A model generated the notes under the pieces. It was not told the origin of the DNA. It saw nothing but the letters and a program-made list of their open reading frames with translations, and ran no database searches. A stretch of DNA of 64,000 bases from Streptomyces sp. R28 (GTDB lineage Bacteria > Actinomycetota > Actinomycetes > Streptomycetales > Streptomycetaceae). A program made the translations under genes and the position numbers. Shown piece after piece: positions 17,341 to 24,793 of the stretch (position 1 is the stretch's first letter; each line of letters starts with the position of its first letter). The stretch lies in NCBI RefSeq assembly GCF_041052385.1, contig NZ_CP163439.1:2717001-2781000 (forward strand), written 5' to 3'.

Positions 17341-17346
17341 TAAGGT
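17341..17346 (+). promoter_or_regulatory. Leaderless -10 element of the S4-domain gene
   Basis: TAAGGT followed by CGAGGC and then ATG 17353. The same CGAGGC-ATG context recurs at 38272, suggesting transcription starting at or beside the start codon. Confidence 0.45.
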
Positions 17347-17352
17347 CGAGGC

Positions 17353-17883
17353 ATGGCTTGCGAGGACGACGAGGAGAAGAGCGGCGGCACGACCGACGGA
17401 CAGCCGGACGCGACGCACGCGGAGCCGGCCGTCGACCCGAAGATCGCCGCCGCCGTGGCCGCCGCCGAGGCCGCCGGCCCGCAGAGCGGCGAGCCCGTGC
17501 GCATCGACAGCTGGATCTGGGCCGTACGCCTGGTCAAGACCCGCTCCCTGGGCGCCGCCGCCTGCAAGGGCGGGCACGTGCGCGTGAACGGCCAGAACGT
17601 GAAGCCCGCCCACTCGCTGCGCGTCGGCGACGAGGTGCGCGTGCGGCAGGAGAACCGGGAGCGGATCGTCATCGTCAAGCGGCTCATCCGCAAGCGGGTC
17701 GGCCCCCCGGTGGCGGTCCAGTGCTACGTCGACAACTCGCCCCCTCCCCCGCCGCGCGAGGCCGTCGCCCCGGCCGGCATCCGCGACCGCGGCACGGGCC
17801 GGCCGACCAAGCGGGACCGCCGCGAGATGGAACGGCTGCGCGGGGTCATGGGCGGCGGAGCGGAACGGCCGCGCGGACAGTGA
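17353..17883 (+). CDS. RNA-binding S4 domain protein (Hsp15/HslR-like)
   Basis: A 176-aa protein. Residues 1-45 form an acidic Ala-rich leader. Residues 50-105 are an S4 RNA-binding domain (RIDSWIWAVRLVKTRS, then GHVRVNGQNVKPAH). The basic tail ends in GTGRPTKRDRREMERLRG, typical of actinobacterial Hsp15-like proteins. Relatives bind stalled 50S subunits carrying peptidyl-tRNA and help recycle them; that role is inferred. ATG 17353 appears leaderless. A strong hairpin follows the stop at once. Confidence 0.85.
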   Translation: MACEDDEEKSGGTTDGQPDATHAEPAVDPKIAAAVAAAEAAGPQSGEPVRIDSWIWAVRLVKTRSLGAAACKGGHVRVNGQNVKPAHSLRVGDEVRVRQENRERIVIVKRLIRKRVGPPVAVQCYVDNSPPPPPREAVAPAGIRDRGTGRPTKRDRREMERLRGVMGGGAERPRGQ

Positions 17884-17886
17884 CCT

Positions 17887-17940
17887 ACGGCGGTGGCGTC
17901 CGGTGGGGCCTTCAAGGCTCGCACCGGACGCCACCGCCGT
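17887..17940. terminator. Bidirectional hairpin terminator, 19-bp perfect stem
   Basis: Arms 17887-17905 and 17922-17940 are perfect complements with a 16-nt loop. It lies exactly between the convergent S4-domain and DoxX genes. No T-run follows, as is usual in Streptomyces. Confidence 0.85.
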
Positions 17941-17946
17941 CCTACG

Positions 17947-18402
17947 TCACGCCCGTCGTCGCAGCAGCCGCAGCAGCTCTGCGTTGGAGTCGCGCCGCGC
18001 CCACGCGATCAGGGCGAACGGCACGATCAGGATGAGCGGTGTCGCGGCGTACTGCCCGTCGAAGGCGGCGATCTGGACGACGAAGGCGCCCACCATCAGT
18101 CCGATGAACGCCATGGCCGCGACCGACTGCAGCACCGGGATCAACAGCGCGACGGCTCCGGCGAGTTCGAGGGCACCGATGGTGTACATGCCCGCGCTTC
18201 CCCAGCCGAGCTCGTCGAACATGTCTGCCGCGGAGGAGTGCGCGACCAGCTTGGGCACGGCGCTCGCGATGCCCATGAAGAGCGCGAGCAGCACCTGCAG
18301 GCCGCGCAGGGCGATACGGGCCCGGCGGCCGCGGGCGGTCGTGGACTCGGCGACCGGGGTCCCGGCGGAGGCGGACGTGACGGGGACGGAGCTCTCGGAC
18401 AT
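17947..18402 (-). CDS. DoxX family membrane protein
   Basis: A 151-aa protein with a 30-residue cytosolic leader and four hydrophobic helices (from LRGLQVLLALFMGIASAVPK to PLILIVPFALIAW), the DoxX/SURF4-like fold. The early Ser/Pro-Lys pair and the LGWGSAGMYTIGALELAGA segment are typical. Members are linked to quinone redox or respiration-related functions, but none can be assigned here. ATG 18402 has an AGGAG site 6 nt upstream. It is a single gene, convergent with the S4-domain gene. Confidence 0.85.
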   Translation of the reverse strand: MSESSVPVTSASAGTPVAESTTARGRRARIALRGLQVLLALFMGIASAVPKLVAHSSAADMFDELGWGSAGMYTIGALELAGAVALLIPVLQSVAAMAFIGLMVGAFVVQIAAFDGQYAATPLILIVPFALIAWARRDSNAELLRLLRRRA

Positions 18403-18505
18403 GGGGTTCTCCTGTGTGAAGCGGTGGTCCGTGGTGCTGTCACAGAGGTAGACCGGGGGACGCCGCGGAACTCATCGCCGTAGGAACCGGATTACCGACG
18501 GAATC

Positions 18506-19417
18506 TCACCCACTCCCGCCGAACGCCAGCCACCCGTGCCCGATGTACCAGTGACCGCCCGCCCGCAGGTGGTCCCCGACGGCACGCTCCACCACCGTGC
18601 GGCGCGGCAGGCTCTCGACCGGCAACTCCGGGTCGCCGAAGACGAATTGGACGGGCTCGGTGTCGGCCGGCTCGGTGTCCTCGCGGGCGACGCTGAAGCG
18701 CTCCTGGAACCGGACGATGTTGGCGTCCCCGGGAAGGTACTTCCTGAGCTGCGGGTCCAGCAGCCAGGAGTGGCAGGTCGCTGTCCGGTACCGCTCGTCG
18801 GGAAAGTGGCGGGCGAAGAACTCCCGGGCCAGAGCCAGGGACCGGTCGACGGCGGCCGGGGACAGCGGCCCTTGGAAGTCGGGGATGTGCAGGGTGAGGC
18901 AGCGCGAGTGCGGACCCGCGTCGAGCCCGGCCGCCGCGAGCCGCGTCCCCGTCCGCTGCCCGAGCCGCGCCCGCTCGAACTGCAAGCGCCCCAGCTGGTA
19001 CAGCTCGCCGCGGAAGTGATGGGTGAGCCACCAGGGAGCCTGCACGCCTACCCGGCCGTACCGCCTGCGGTACACGGCCATGTTCCGCCCGAGGTCGGCG
19101 AGGGTGCGCCGGGACACGTCGGCCGGGATGCCGCGCTCGCGGTGGTACGCGCGGGTGTACGGCAGCGCGGCGACGAAGACGTACACCGGGAAGCAGCGCT
19201 GCAGGGCGCCGGAGGCCCAGTCGAGGTCGGGCAGGTCGACCGGGCGGCCGACCTCACCCATCCCCTCGACGAGCTCGCCGACGGACCGCTCCAGGATCTG
19301 CCGCAGCTCGGGGTCGTCCGTCACCCGCCGGCGCATGCGTACGAGGCCGTTGACGTCCTCGTGGGGTACGCCGAGGTCGAGCAGCACTTCGGCCAGTTCA
19401 TCGGTGTGCGGCAGCAC
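18506..19417 (-). CDS. Acyltransferase-like protein (DUF5596/5597 type)
   Basis: A 303-aa soluble protein. The N-terminal part (to about residue 125) is helical. The C-terminal part, with LTLHIPDFQGPLSPAAVD, TCHSWLLDP and IVRFQERF, resembles the GNAT-like acyltransferase region of actinobacterial DUF5596/DUF5597 proteins. The exact reaction is unknown, and I assign the family from remembered motifs only. GTG 19417 is used, with AGGGGG just upstream. It is divergent from the small DUF6343-like membrane protein gene. Confidence 0.7.
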   Translation of the reverse strand: MLPHTDELAEVLLDLGVPHEDVNGLVRMRRRVTDDPELRQILERSVGELVEGMGEVGRPVDLPDLDWASGALQRCFPVYVFVAALPYTRAYHRERGIPADVSRRTLADLGRNMAVYRRRYGRVGVQAPWWLTHHFRGELYQLGRLQFERARLGQRTGTRLAAAGLDAGPHSRCLTLHIPDFQGPLSPAAVDRSLALAREFFARHFPDERYRTATCHSWLLDPQLRKYLPGDANIVRFQERFSVAREDTEPADTEPVQFVFGDPELPVESLPRRTVVERAVGDHLRAGGHWYIGHGWLAFGGSG

Positions 19418-19463
19418 GAGGCCCCCTGCGAGGAGTACGAGGAGTACGTTTCAAGGAGGAGTC

Positions 19464-19772
19464 GTGATCCCGATGCGTACGGGCAGTGAGCCGACGACGG
19501 CGCGCAGTGCACTGCGGGCCCGCTTCTGGCTGTGCGTGTGGGGCCTTGTCTGGGCGATCTTCGGTACCGCCGCGTTCTCGCTCGCGGGCCGTCCCGGCTG
19601 GGCGGCGGCCTGCGGGGTGCTGTGGCTGGTGGTCACGGTCGACATGGCCATGGTCCTCAGGCACATCCGCCAGGGCCCGCACTACCAGCCGGGCCGCGAC
19701 ATCCCGCCGTACCGCCCGCCCGAGAACCGCTCCTACCGGCCGCGCCCGCCGGACGACAACCGCCACCCCTAG
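19464..19772 (+). CDS. Small membrane protein (DUF6343-like)
   Basis: A 102-aa protein with two transmembrane helices (about residues 16-38 and 42-62). The Pro/Arg/Tyr-rich cytosolic tail contains GPHYQPGRDIPPYRPP, a string typical of small Streptomyces DUF6343 proteins. Function is unknown. GTG 19464 is chosen for its AAGGAGGA ribosome site 3-4 nt upstream; the reading frame remains open far upstream but only as a shadow of the divergent gene. Confidence 0.75.
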   Translation: MIPMRTGSEPTTARSALRARFWLCVWGLVWAIFGTAAFSLAGRPGWAAACGVLWLVVTVDMAMVLRHIRQGPHYQPGRDIPPYRPPENRSYRPRPPDDNRHP

Positions 19773-19806
19773 TCGCACCGGCGGATCCGCCGCCCCCGGT
19801 CGCCGC

Positions 19807-20187
19807 TCACGCGTCGAACCGTGCTGCCTTGAGGTAATCCGGGTTCGGATCGAGCGCGGCCGCCAGCCGGAAGTGGCGTTTGGCCTGGTCGGGCCGCCCC
19901 TGGCGTTCGTAGGTGCGAGCGAGCGCGAAGTGCGCGAACGCGTTGTCCGGCTCGCGCTCCAGGACGATGGTGAACTCCAGCTCGGCGGGCCGCAGTTGCG
20001 CGGCGGCGAAGAAGGCACGCGCACGCAGCAGCCGGGCGGCGGTGTTCTCCGGGTGCACGGCGATGACCCCGTCGAGCAGCTTCACCGCGCCCCGCGGGTC
20101 CCGCGCGGCGAGCAGCTGCTCGGCGGCACGGAAGTCGATGACATGCGTCTCCGGAGTACGTCCGGTCGAACCGCTGGTCTCGGGCAC
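19807..20187 (-). CDS. Tetratricopeptide-repeat protein
   Basis: A 126-aa protein. After a 15-residue leader come about three TPR units: AAEQLLAARDPRGAVKLLD, then NTAARLLRARAFFAAAQLRPAE, then NAFAHFALARTYERQGRPDQAKRHF. The last ends in ALDPNPDYL. It is probably a protein-interaction adaptor; no partner is indicated. GTG 20187 follows a GAAGGA site with 7-nt spacing. It sits downstream of coaE on the same strand after a 71-nt gap. Confidence 0.85.
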   Translation of the reverse strand: MPETSGSTGRTPETHVIDFRAAEQLLAARDPRGAVKLLDGVIAVHPENTAARLLRARAFFAAAQLRPAELEFTIVLEREPDNAFAHFALARTYERQGRPDQAKRHFRLAAALDPNPDYLKAARFDA

Positions 20188-20258
20188 GGCAAAGTCCTTC
20201 CCTCACTGGAGGAGTTCAACGCGCGATGGACGTGCCCCTATTCCTGCGACGACCGGCG

Positions 20259-20873
20259 CTACCGGTCCCCCTGGGCCCCGTGGGCCCGGCGCACGAGTTC
20301 GGCCCAGACGTCCTTCACCCGCCGCTGAAGCTCTTCCAGCGGTACGTCGTTGTCGATCACGATGTCCGCGATCTCCCGGCGCTTCTCACGCGTCGACTGC
20401 GCGGCCATCCGCGCGCGTGCGTCCTCCTCGGTCATGCCGCGCAGCCTGACGAGCCGGTCGAGCTGGGTCTCGGGGCCGGCGTCGACGACGACCACGACGT
20501 CGTACAGCGGCGCCAGGCCGTTCTCCGTGAGGAGCGGAACGTCATGGATGACGACGGCGTCCTCGGCGGCGGCCTCTTCGAGCTCGCGGGAGCGGGCACC
20601 GACGAGGGGGTGCACGATCGAGTTCAGTACGGCGAGCCTGTCGGGGTCGGCGAAGACGATCGAGCCCAGCTTGGGCCGGTCCAGGCTGCCGTCCTCGGTG
20701 AGCACGTCCTCACCGAACGCCTCCACGACGGCGGCGAGGCCGGGTGTGCCGGGCGCGACGACCTCGCGCGCGATGCGGTCCGCGTCGATCAGCACGGCCC
20801 CGCACTCGACGAGCAGCCGCGACACCTCGCTCTTACCGGCTCCGATGCCCCCGGTCAGGCCCACCTTCAGCAT
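20259..20873 (-). CDS. coaE: Dephospho-CoA kinase
   Basis: A 204-aa P-loop kinase catalysing the last step of coenzyme A synthesis, ATP-dependent 3'-phosphorylation of dephospho-CoA. The P-loop [11 protein letters not shown] is at residues 5-15. DADRIARE supplies the catalytic Asp, HPLVG and DVPLLTENG form the CoA-binding region, and [20 protein letters not shown] the lid. Length is near that of E. coli CoaE. ATG 20873 is preceded by TAAGCT 7 nt upstream and no ribosome site, so it looks leaderless. The frame upstream to 21539 is spurious. It lies after the PAC2 gene, as in other Streptomyces. Confidence 0.95.
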   Translation of the reverse strand: MLKVGLTGGIGAGKSEVSRLLVECGAVLIDADRIAREVVAPGTPGLAAVVEAFGEDVLTEDGSLDRPKLGSIVFADPDRLAVLNSIVHPLVGARSRELEEAAAEDAVVIHDVPLLTENGLAPLYDVVVVVDAGPETQLDRLVRLRGMTEEDARARMAAQSTREKRREIADIVIDNDVPLEELQRRVKDVWAELVRRAHGAQGDR

Positions 20874-20880
20874 GACGGGA

Positions 20881-20886
20881 AGCTTA
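20881..20886 (-). promoter_or_regulatory. Leaderless -10 element of coaE
   Basis: TAAGCT ends 7 nt before ATG 20873, with no Shine-Dalgarno. Confidence 0.45.
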
Positions 20887-20953
20887 GGCCCTGCCACCGA
20901 CAACGCACCCGGCAGGACCAGCGGCCGCGGCCCTGGGGCCTGTCCGACCGCCC

Positions 20954-21892
20954 CTAGTTGTCGCCCTCCCGCTCCGCCAGGAACCGCTCGAACTCCCGCC
21001 CGATCTCGTCGGCCGACGGGATGTCCACGGGCTCGGCGAGCATGTTGCCGCGGGTCTCGGCCCCGGCGATCGCGTCGTACTGGTGCTCCAGGCCCTCGAC
21101 GAGGTTGGTGAGCTCCTCGTCGCCCTCGCGGATCTGGCGGTCGATCTCGTTCTGCGTGCGGTGGGCCTCCGTGCGCAGGGAGTGCGCGATGCCCGGCAGG
21201 ACCAGTCCGGTCGCCGCCGTGACGGCCTCCAGTACGGTCAGGGCCGCGTCCGGGTACGCGGAGCGGGCGATGTAGTGCGGGACGTGCGCGGCGACGCCCA
21301 GGACCTCGTGTCCGGCCTCCATGAGCCGGTACTCGATCAGGGCTTCGGCGCTGCCGGGCACCTGCGCCTCGTCGAAGGGGCTGCGGTGGCCCGGGACGAG
21401 GTCGATGCGGTTGCCGTGCGGGGTGACGCCGACCGGGCGGGTGTGCGGGACGCCCATCGGGATGCCGTGGAAGTTCACCGACAGGCGTACCCCGAGCCGC
21501 TCCACGATCTGCTGGACGGCCGCGGCGAAGCGCTCCCACTCCACGTCCGGCTCAGGCCCGGACAGCAGCAGGAAGGGCGCCCCGGTGGCGTCCTGCACGA
21601 GCCGCACCTCGATGGCGGGCACCTCGTACGCGGCCCAGCGGTCGCGCTTGAACGTCAGCAGCGGACGGCGGGCCCGGTAGTCCACCAGCCGGTCGTGGTC
21701 GAAGCGGGCGACGAGCTGGTGGGGCAGCGACTCCAGGAGCCCGTCGACGATCTGGTCGCCGGTCTCACCCGCGTCGATGTATCCGTCGAAGTGGTAGAGC
21801 ATGACAAGGCCGGCCGACTCCTGTGCGAGCGCCATGTCGACGACAGCCAGGCCCTTCGGCTCCCATGCGTACAAACCCTGCGGATCAAGCAC
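20954..21892 (-). CDS. PAC2 family protein
   Basis: A 312-aa protein of the PAC2 (proteasome assembly chaperone-like) family. Visible features are [19 protein letters not shown] at the N-terminus, the [11 protein letters not shown] strand, the [12 protein letters not shown] loop near the middle, HVPHYIARS, and a C-terminal coiled region [10 protein letters not shown] followed by [13 protein letters not shown]. Actinobacterial PAC2 proteins have been linked to proteasome or ligase-type roles; the activity of this one is inferred only. GTG 21892 has GAGGAG 8-9 nt upstream. It is conserved between rpsA and coaE. Confidence 0.88.
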   Translation of the reverse strand: MLDPQGLYAWEPKGLAVVDMALAQESAGLVMLYHFDGYIDAGETGDQIVDGLLESLPHQLVARFDHDRLVDYRARRPLLTFKRDRWAAYEVPAIEVRLVQDATGAPFLLLSGPEPDVEWERFAAAVQQIVERLGVRLSVNFHGIPMGVPHTRPVGVTPHGNRIDLVPGHRSPFDEAQVPGSAEALIEYRLMEAGHEVLGVAAHVPHYIARSAYPDAALTVLEAVTAATGLVLPGIAHSLRTEAHRTQNEIDRQIREGDEELTNLVEGLEHQYDAIAGAETRGNMLAEPVDIPSADEIGREFERFLAEREGDN

Positions 21893-21982
21893 TGTGACCG
21901 CTCCTCCTCGTGTCCGTACGTCACAACGCCCTTACGGGCGTGGGCATTCCCGGAGGAGGGAATCGTGATCTTGAGAGCAAGG

Positions 21983-22018
21983 CTGAGGGGCCGCACCTCG
22001 AAAGGTACGGCCCCTCAG
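21983..22018 (-). terminator. rpsA terminator hairpin with CGAA tetraloop
   Basis: A 16-pair stem with a single C/A mismatch closed by a CGAA tetraloop, 26 nt beyond the rpsA stop. No T-tract follows. Confidence 0.75.
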
Positions 22019-22043
22019 TCAGGAGCTACTGCTCAGTGAGCGT

Positions 22044-23537
22044 TCAGCTCTGGCCGCCCGCGAGCTTCTCGCGGAGCGCGGCCAGCGCCTCGTCCGAGGC
22101 CAGCGCGCCGGAGTTGTCCGGGCCCTCGGAGGAGTACGAGCCGCCACCGGACGCGGCCGGAGCCGCAGCCTCGCCGCCCTCGGCCGCAGCAGCGGCGTCG
22201 GCCTCGCGGGACTTGATGACCTGCTGCTGGTGCTGCTCGAAGCGGGTCTGCGCCTCGGCGTACTGGTTCTCCCACACCTCACGCTGGGATTCGTAGCCCT
22301 CGAGCCAGTCGTTGGTCTCGGGGTCGAAGCCCTCGGGGTAGATGTAGTTGCCCTGGTCGTCGTACGACGCGGCCATGCCGTACAGCGTCGGGTCGAACTC
22401 GACCGACGCCGGGTCGGCACCGAAGGCCTCGTTGGCCTGCTTCAGCGAGAGGCTGATGCGGCGGCGCTCGAGGTCGATGTCGATGACCTTGACGAAGATC
22501 TCGTCGTTGACCTGGACGACCTGCTCCGGGATCTCCACGTGGCGCTCGGCCAGCTCGGAGATGTGGACCAGACCCTCGATGCCCTCGTCCACGCGGACGA
22601 ACGCACCGAACGGAACCAGCTTGGTGACCTTACCCGGGACGACCTGACCGATCTGGTGGGTCCGGGCGAACTGCTGCCACGGGTCTTCCTGCGTCGCCTT
22701 CAGCGACAGGGAGACACGCTCGCGGTCCATGTCGACGTCGAGAACCTCGACGGTGACTTCCTGGCCGACCTCGACAACCTCGGAGGGGTGGTCGATGTGC
22801 TTCCAGGAGAGCTCGGAGACGTGCACGAGACCGTCGACGCCACCCAGGTCCACGAAGGCACCGAAGTTGACGATCGAGGAGACGACACCGGAGCGGACCT
22901 GACCCTTCTGCAGGGTCGTGAGGAACGTCTGGCGGACCTCGGACTGGGTCTGCTCGAGCCAGGCGCGGCGGGACAGGACCACGTTGTTGCGGTTCTTGTC
23001 CAGCTCGATGATCTTCGCCTCGAGCTCCTTGCCCACGTAGGGCTGGAGGTCGCGGACACGGCGCATCTCGACGAGGGAAGCCGGCAGGAAGCCACGGAGG
23101 CCGATGTCGAGGATGAGACCACCCTTGACGACCTCGATGACGGTACCGGTGACGATGCCGTCCTCTTCCTTGATCTTCTCGATGGTGCCCCAGGCGCGCT
23201 CGTACTGGGCGCGCTTCTTCGAGAGGATCAGGCGGCCTTCCTTGTCCTCCTTCTGGAGAACAAGGGCTTCGATCTCGTCGCCGACCTTGACGACCTCGTT
23301 CGGGTCGACGTCGTGCTTGATCGAGAGCTCGCGGCTCGGGATGACACCTTCGGTCTTGTAACCGATGTCGAGCAGGACCTCGTCCCGGTCGACCTTCACG
23401 ATGACGCCGTCGACGATGTCGCCGTCGTTGAAGTACTTGATCGTCTCGTCGATCGCGGCGAGGAAGGCTTCCTCGTTACCGATGTCGTTGACCGCTACCT
23501 GCGGGGTGGTAGTGGTGGTCTCGGTGCTGCTCGTCAT
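22044..23537 (-). CDS. rpsA: 30S ribosomal protein S1
   Basis: A 497-aa S1 protein with four S1/OB domains (about residues 38-107, 123-190, 209-277 and 294-363), each with the IVDG-VIVKV or GFLPAS-type core, e.g. GKVTKLVPFGAFVRVDEGIEG. Four domains rather than the six of E. coli is the actinobacterial form. The C-terminal 100 residues are acidic and Ala/Gly/Ser rich, probably disordered. S1 tethers mRNA to the 30S subunit, although many mRNAs here look leaderless. ATG 23537 follows GGGAAAGGG. It has its own sigma70-type promoter at 23735-23763 and a structured leader of about 190 nt. Confidence 0.97.
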   Translation of the reverse strand: MTSSTETTTTTPQVAVNDIGNEEAFLAAIDETIKYFNDGDIVDGVIVKVDRDEVLLDIGYKTEGVIPSRELSIKHDVDPNEVVKVGDEIEALVLQKEDKEGRLILSKKRAQYERAWGTIEKIKEEDGIVTGTVIEVVKGGLILDIGLRGFLPASLVEMRRVRDLQPYVGKELEAKIIELDKNRNNVVLSRRAWLEQTQSEVRQTFLTTLQKGQVRSGVVSSIVNFGAFVDLGGVDGLVHVSELSWKHIDHPSEVVEVGQEVTVEVLDVDMDRERVSLSLKATQEDPWQQFARTHQIGQVVPGKVTKLVPFGAFVRVDEGIEGLVHISELAERHVEIPEQVVQVNDEIFVKVIDIDLERRRISLSLKQANEAFGADPASVEFDPTLYGMAASYDDQGNYIYPEGFDPETNDWLEGYESQREVWENQYAEAQTRFEQHQQQVIKSREADAAAAAEGGEAAAPAASGGGSYSSEGPDNSGALASDEALAALREKLAGGQS

Positions 23538-23734
23538 GTGGGAAAGGGCTCCGGTACGGACAGTGAGTCGTAGGTACTGCTACGCCGGGAGCCCGTATCG
23601 CTCTGAAGAAGCCGGACAGCCAAGGAAGCACCTCACCAACACTGGTGATGGCGCCTCGAAAACCGAGGGGACATACAACAGATGCGAGCGCAGCCTGCTA
23701 CGTCTGAGGTGCGCAGGCCCGCAGCGCAACTTGT
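23538..23734 (-). other. rpsA 5' leader with inverted repeats
   Basis: About 190 nt between the predicted start site and rpsA. It contains a GGGCTCC / GGGAGCCC pair (near 23554 and 23594) enclosing GTAG...CTAC, so it can form a stem over the ribosome-binding region. S1 represses its own mRNA in E. coli; a similar role here is inference. No gene is seen in it. Confidence 0.4.
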
Positions 23735-23763
23735 AGCATACGGGGGCAGCCGGGCAGGGTCAA
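23735..23763 (-). promoter_or_regulatory. Strong sigma70/HrdB-type promoter for rpsA
   Basis: TTGACC (23758-23763) and TATGCT (23735-23740) are separated by exactly 17 nt on the minus strand. This is among the best consensus promoters in the window, consistent with high expression of rpsA. Confidence 0.8.
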
Positions 23764-23916
23764 TGCGCGAAGCCGCACACCCGGGGCGGATCGCCGCATA
23801 CCCGGCACAAAACCTGTCTCTTGAGGCCACGCAGGCCTTGGAGCGCCTCTTGCGTGACACCACCGGGAGGGGCCGCGCCATTCAGGTGACGGAAGAGTAC
23901 GACGAGGGAGCCCATC

Positions 23917-24789
23917 ATCCAAGAGCCCGTATCGCCCGAGATCGCGTCCGACGCCTCCGCCGAAGCGGAGGCCACCCGGCGCGACGCCGGCACCACGGAG
24001 AGTTCCCGCGCCAACCGGGGCTGGTGGGACCGCAACGCGGACGAGTACCAGATCGAGCACGGCACGTTCCTCGGTGACGACCGCTTCGTATGGGGCCCCG
24101 AGGGCCTGGACGAGGTGGAGGCCGAGCTACTCGGCCCGCCGGAGGACCTCAAGGGCAAGGAAGTCCTGGAGATCGGCGCCGGCGCGGCCCAGTGCTCGCG
24201 CTGGCTGACCGCGCAGGGGGCCCGCCCGGTCGCTCTGGACATCTCCCACCGCCAGCTCCAGCACGCCCTGCGCATCGGGGGCGCGTTCCCCCTGGTCTGC
24301 GCCGACGCGGGCGCCCTCCCCTTCGCCGACGCCTCCTTCGACCTGGCGTGCTCGGCGTACGGCGCGCTGCCCTTCGTCGCCGACCCGGTGCTGGTGCTGC
24401 GGGAGGTGCGGCGGGTGCTGCGGCCGGGCGGACGCTTCGTCTTCTCCGTGACCCACCCCATCCGCTGGGCCTTCCCGGACGAGCCCGGCCCGGAGGGCCT
24501 GTCCGTCTCGGCCTCGTACTTCGACCGCACGCCGTACGTGGAACAGGACGACGAGGGCCGCGCGGTGTACGTCGAGCACCACCGCACGGTCGGTGACCGG
24601 GTGCGGGACGTCGTGGCCGCGGGGTTCCGGCTGGTGGACCTGGTCGAGCCGGAGTGGCCGGCGTGGAACAACTCGGAGTGGGGCGGCTGGTCGCCGCTGC
24701 GCGGGAACCTGATCCCGGGGACGGCGATCTTCGTGTGTGAGCGAAGCGAGATGGGGGCACCCCCGGCCGGAGGCTGGGGGAGAGACTGA
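23917..24789 (+). CDS. SAM-dependent class I methyltransferase (start uncertain)
   Basis: About 290 aa. The conserved body starts near RGWWDRNADEYQIEHG, with the SAM motif VLEIGAGAAQCSRWL, the acidic ADAGALPFAD and the family segment VTHPIRWAFPDEPGPEG. The substrate is unknown. There is no ATG, GTG, TTG or CTG in frame between the TGA at 23887 and residue 1 of the conserved part. A GGAG site precedes ATC 23917 by 6 nt, so either a rare ATC start is used, or one base is missing and translation begins at GTG 23886 in another frame. The last 16 codons come from a repeat element. hrpB starts 5 nt downstream. Confidence 0.8.
   Translation: MQEPVSPEIASDASAEAEATRRDAGTTESSRANRGWWDRNADEYQIEHGTFLGDDRFVWGPEGLDEVEAELLGPPEDLKGKEVLEIGAGAAQCSRWLTAQGARPVALDISHRQLQHALRIGGAFPLVCADAGALPFADASFDLACSAYGALPFVADPVLVLREVRRVLRPGGRFVFSVTHPIRWAFPDEPGPEGLSVSASYFDRTPYVEQDDEGRAVYVEHHRTVGDRVRDVVAAGFRLVDLVEPEWPAWNNSEWGGWSPLRGNLIPGTAIFVCERSEMGAPPAGGWGRD
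24739..24784. repeat. Streptomyces REP-like repeat forming a gene's 3' end
   Basis: A purine-rich GAGCGAAGCGAG block is followed by GGGGGCACCCCC and a second G5 run that can pair with C5. I recall such blocks as dispersed in many Streptomyces genomes (knowledge, not searched). It encodes the methyltransferase C-terminus and contains hrpB's upstream region. Confidence 0.55.
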
Positions 24790-24793
24790 GGGC

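Noticed and set aside
22230..23573. Long open frame opposite rpsA
   Set aside because: Asp/Val/Leu-rich mirror of S1 codons; no ribosome site and rpsA is certain.
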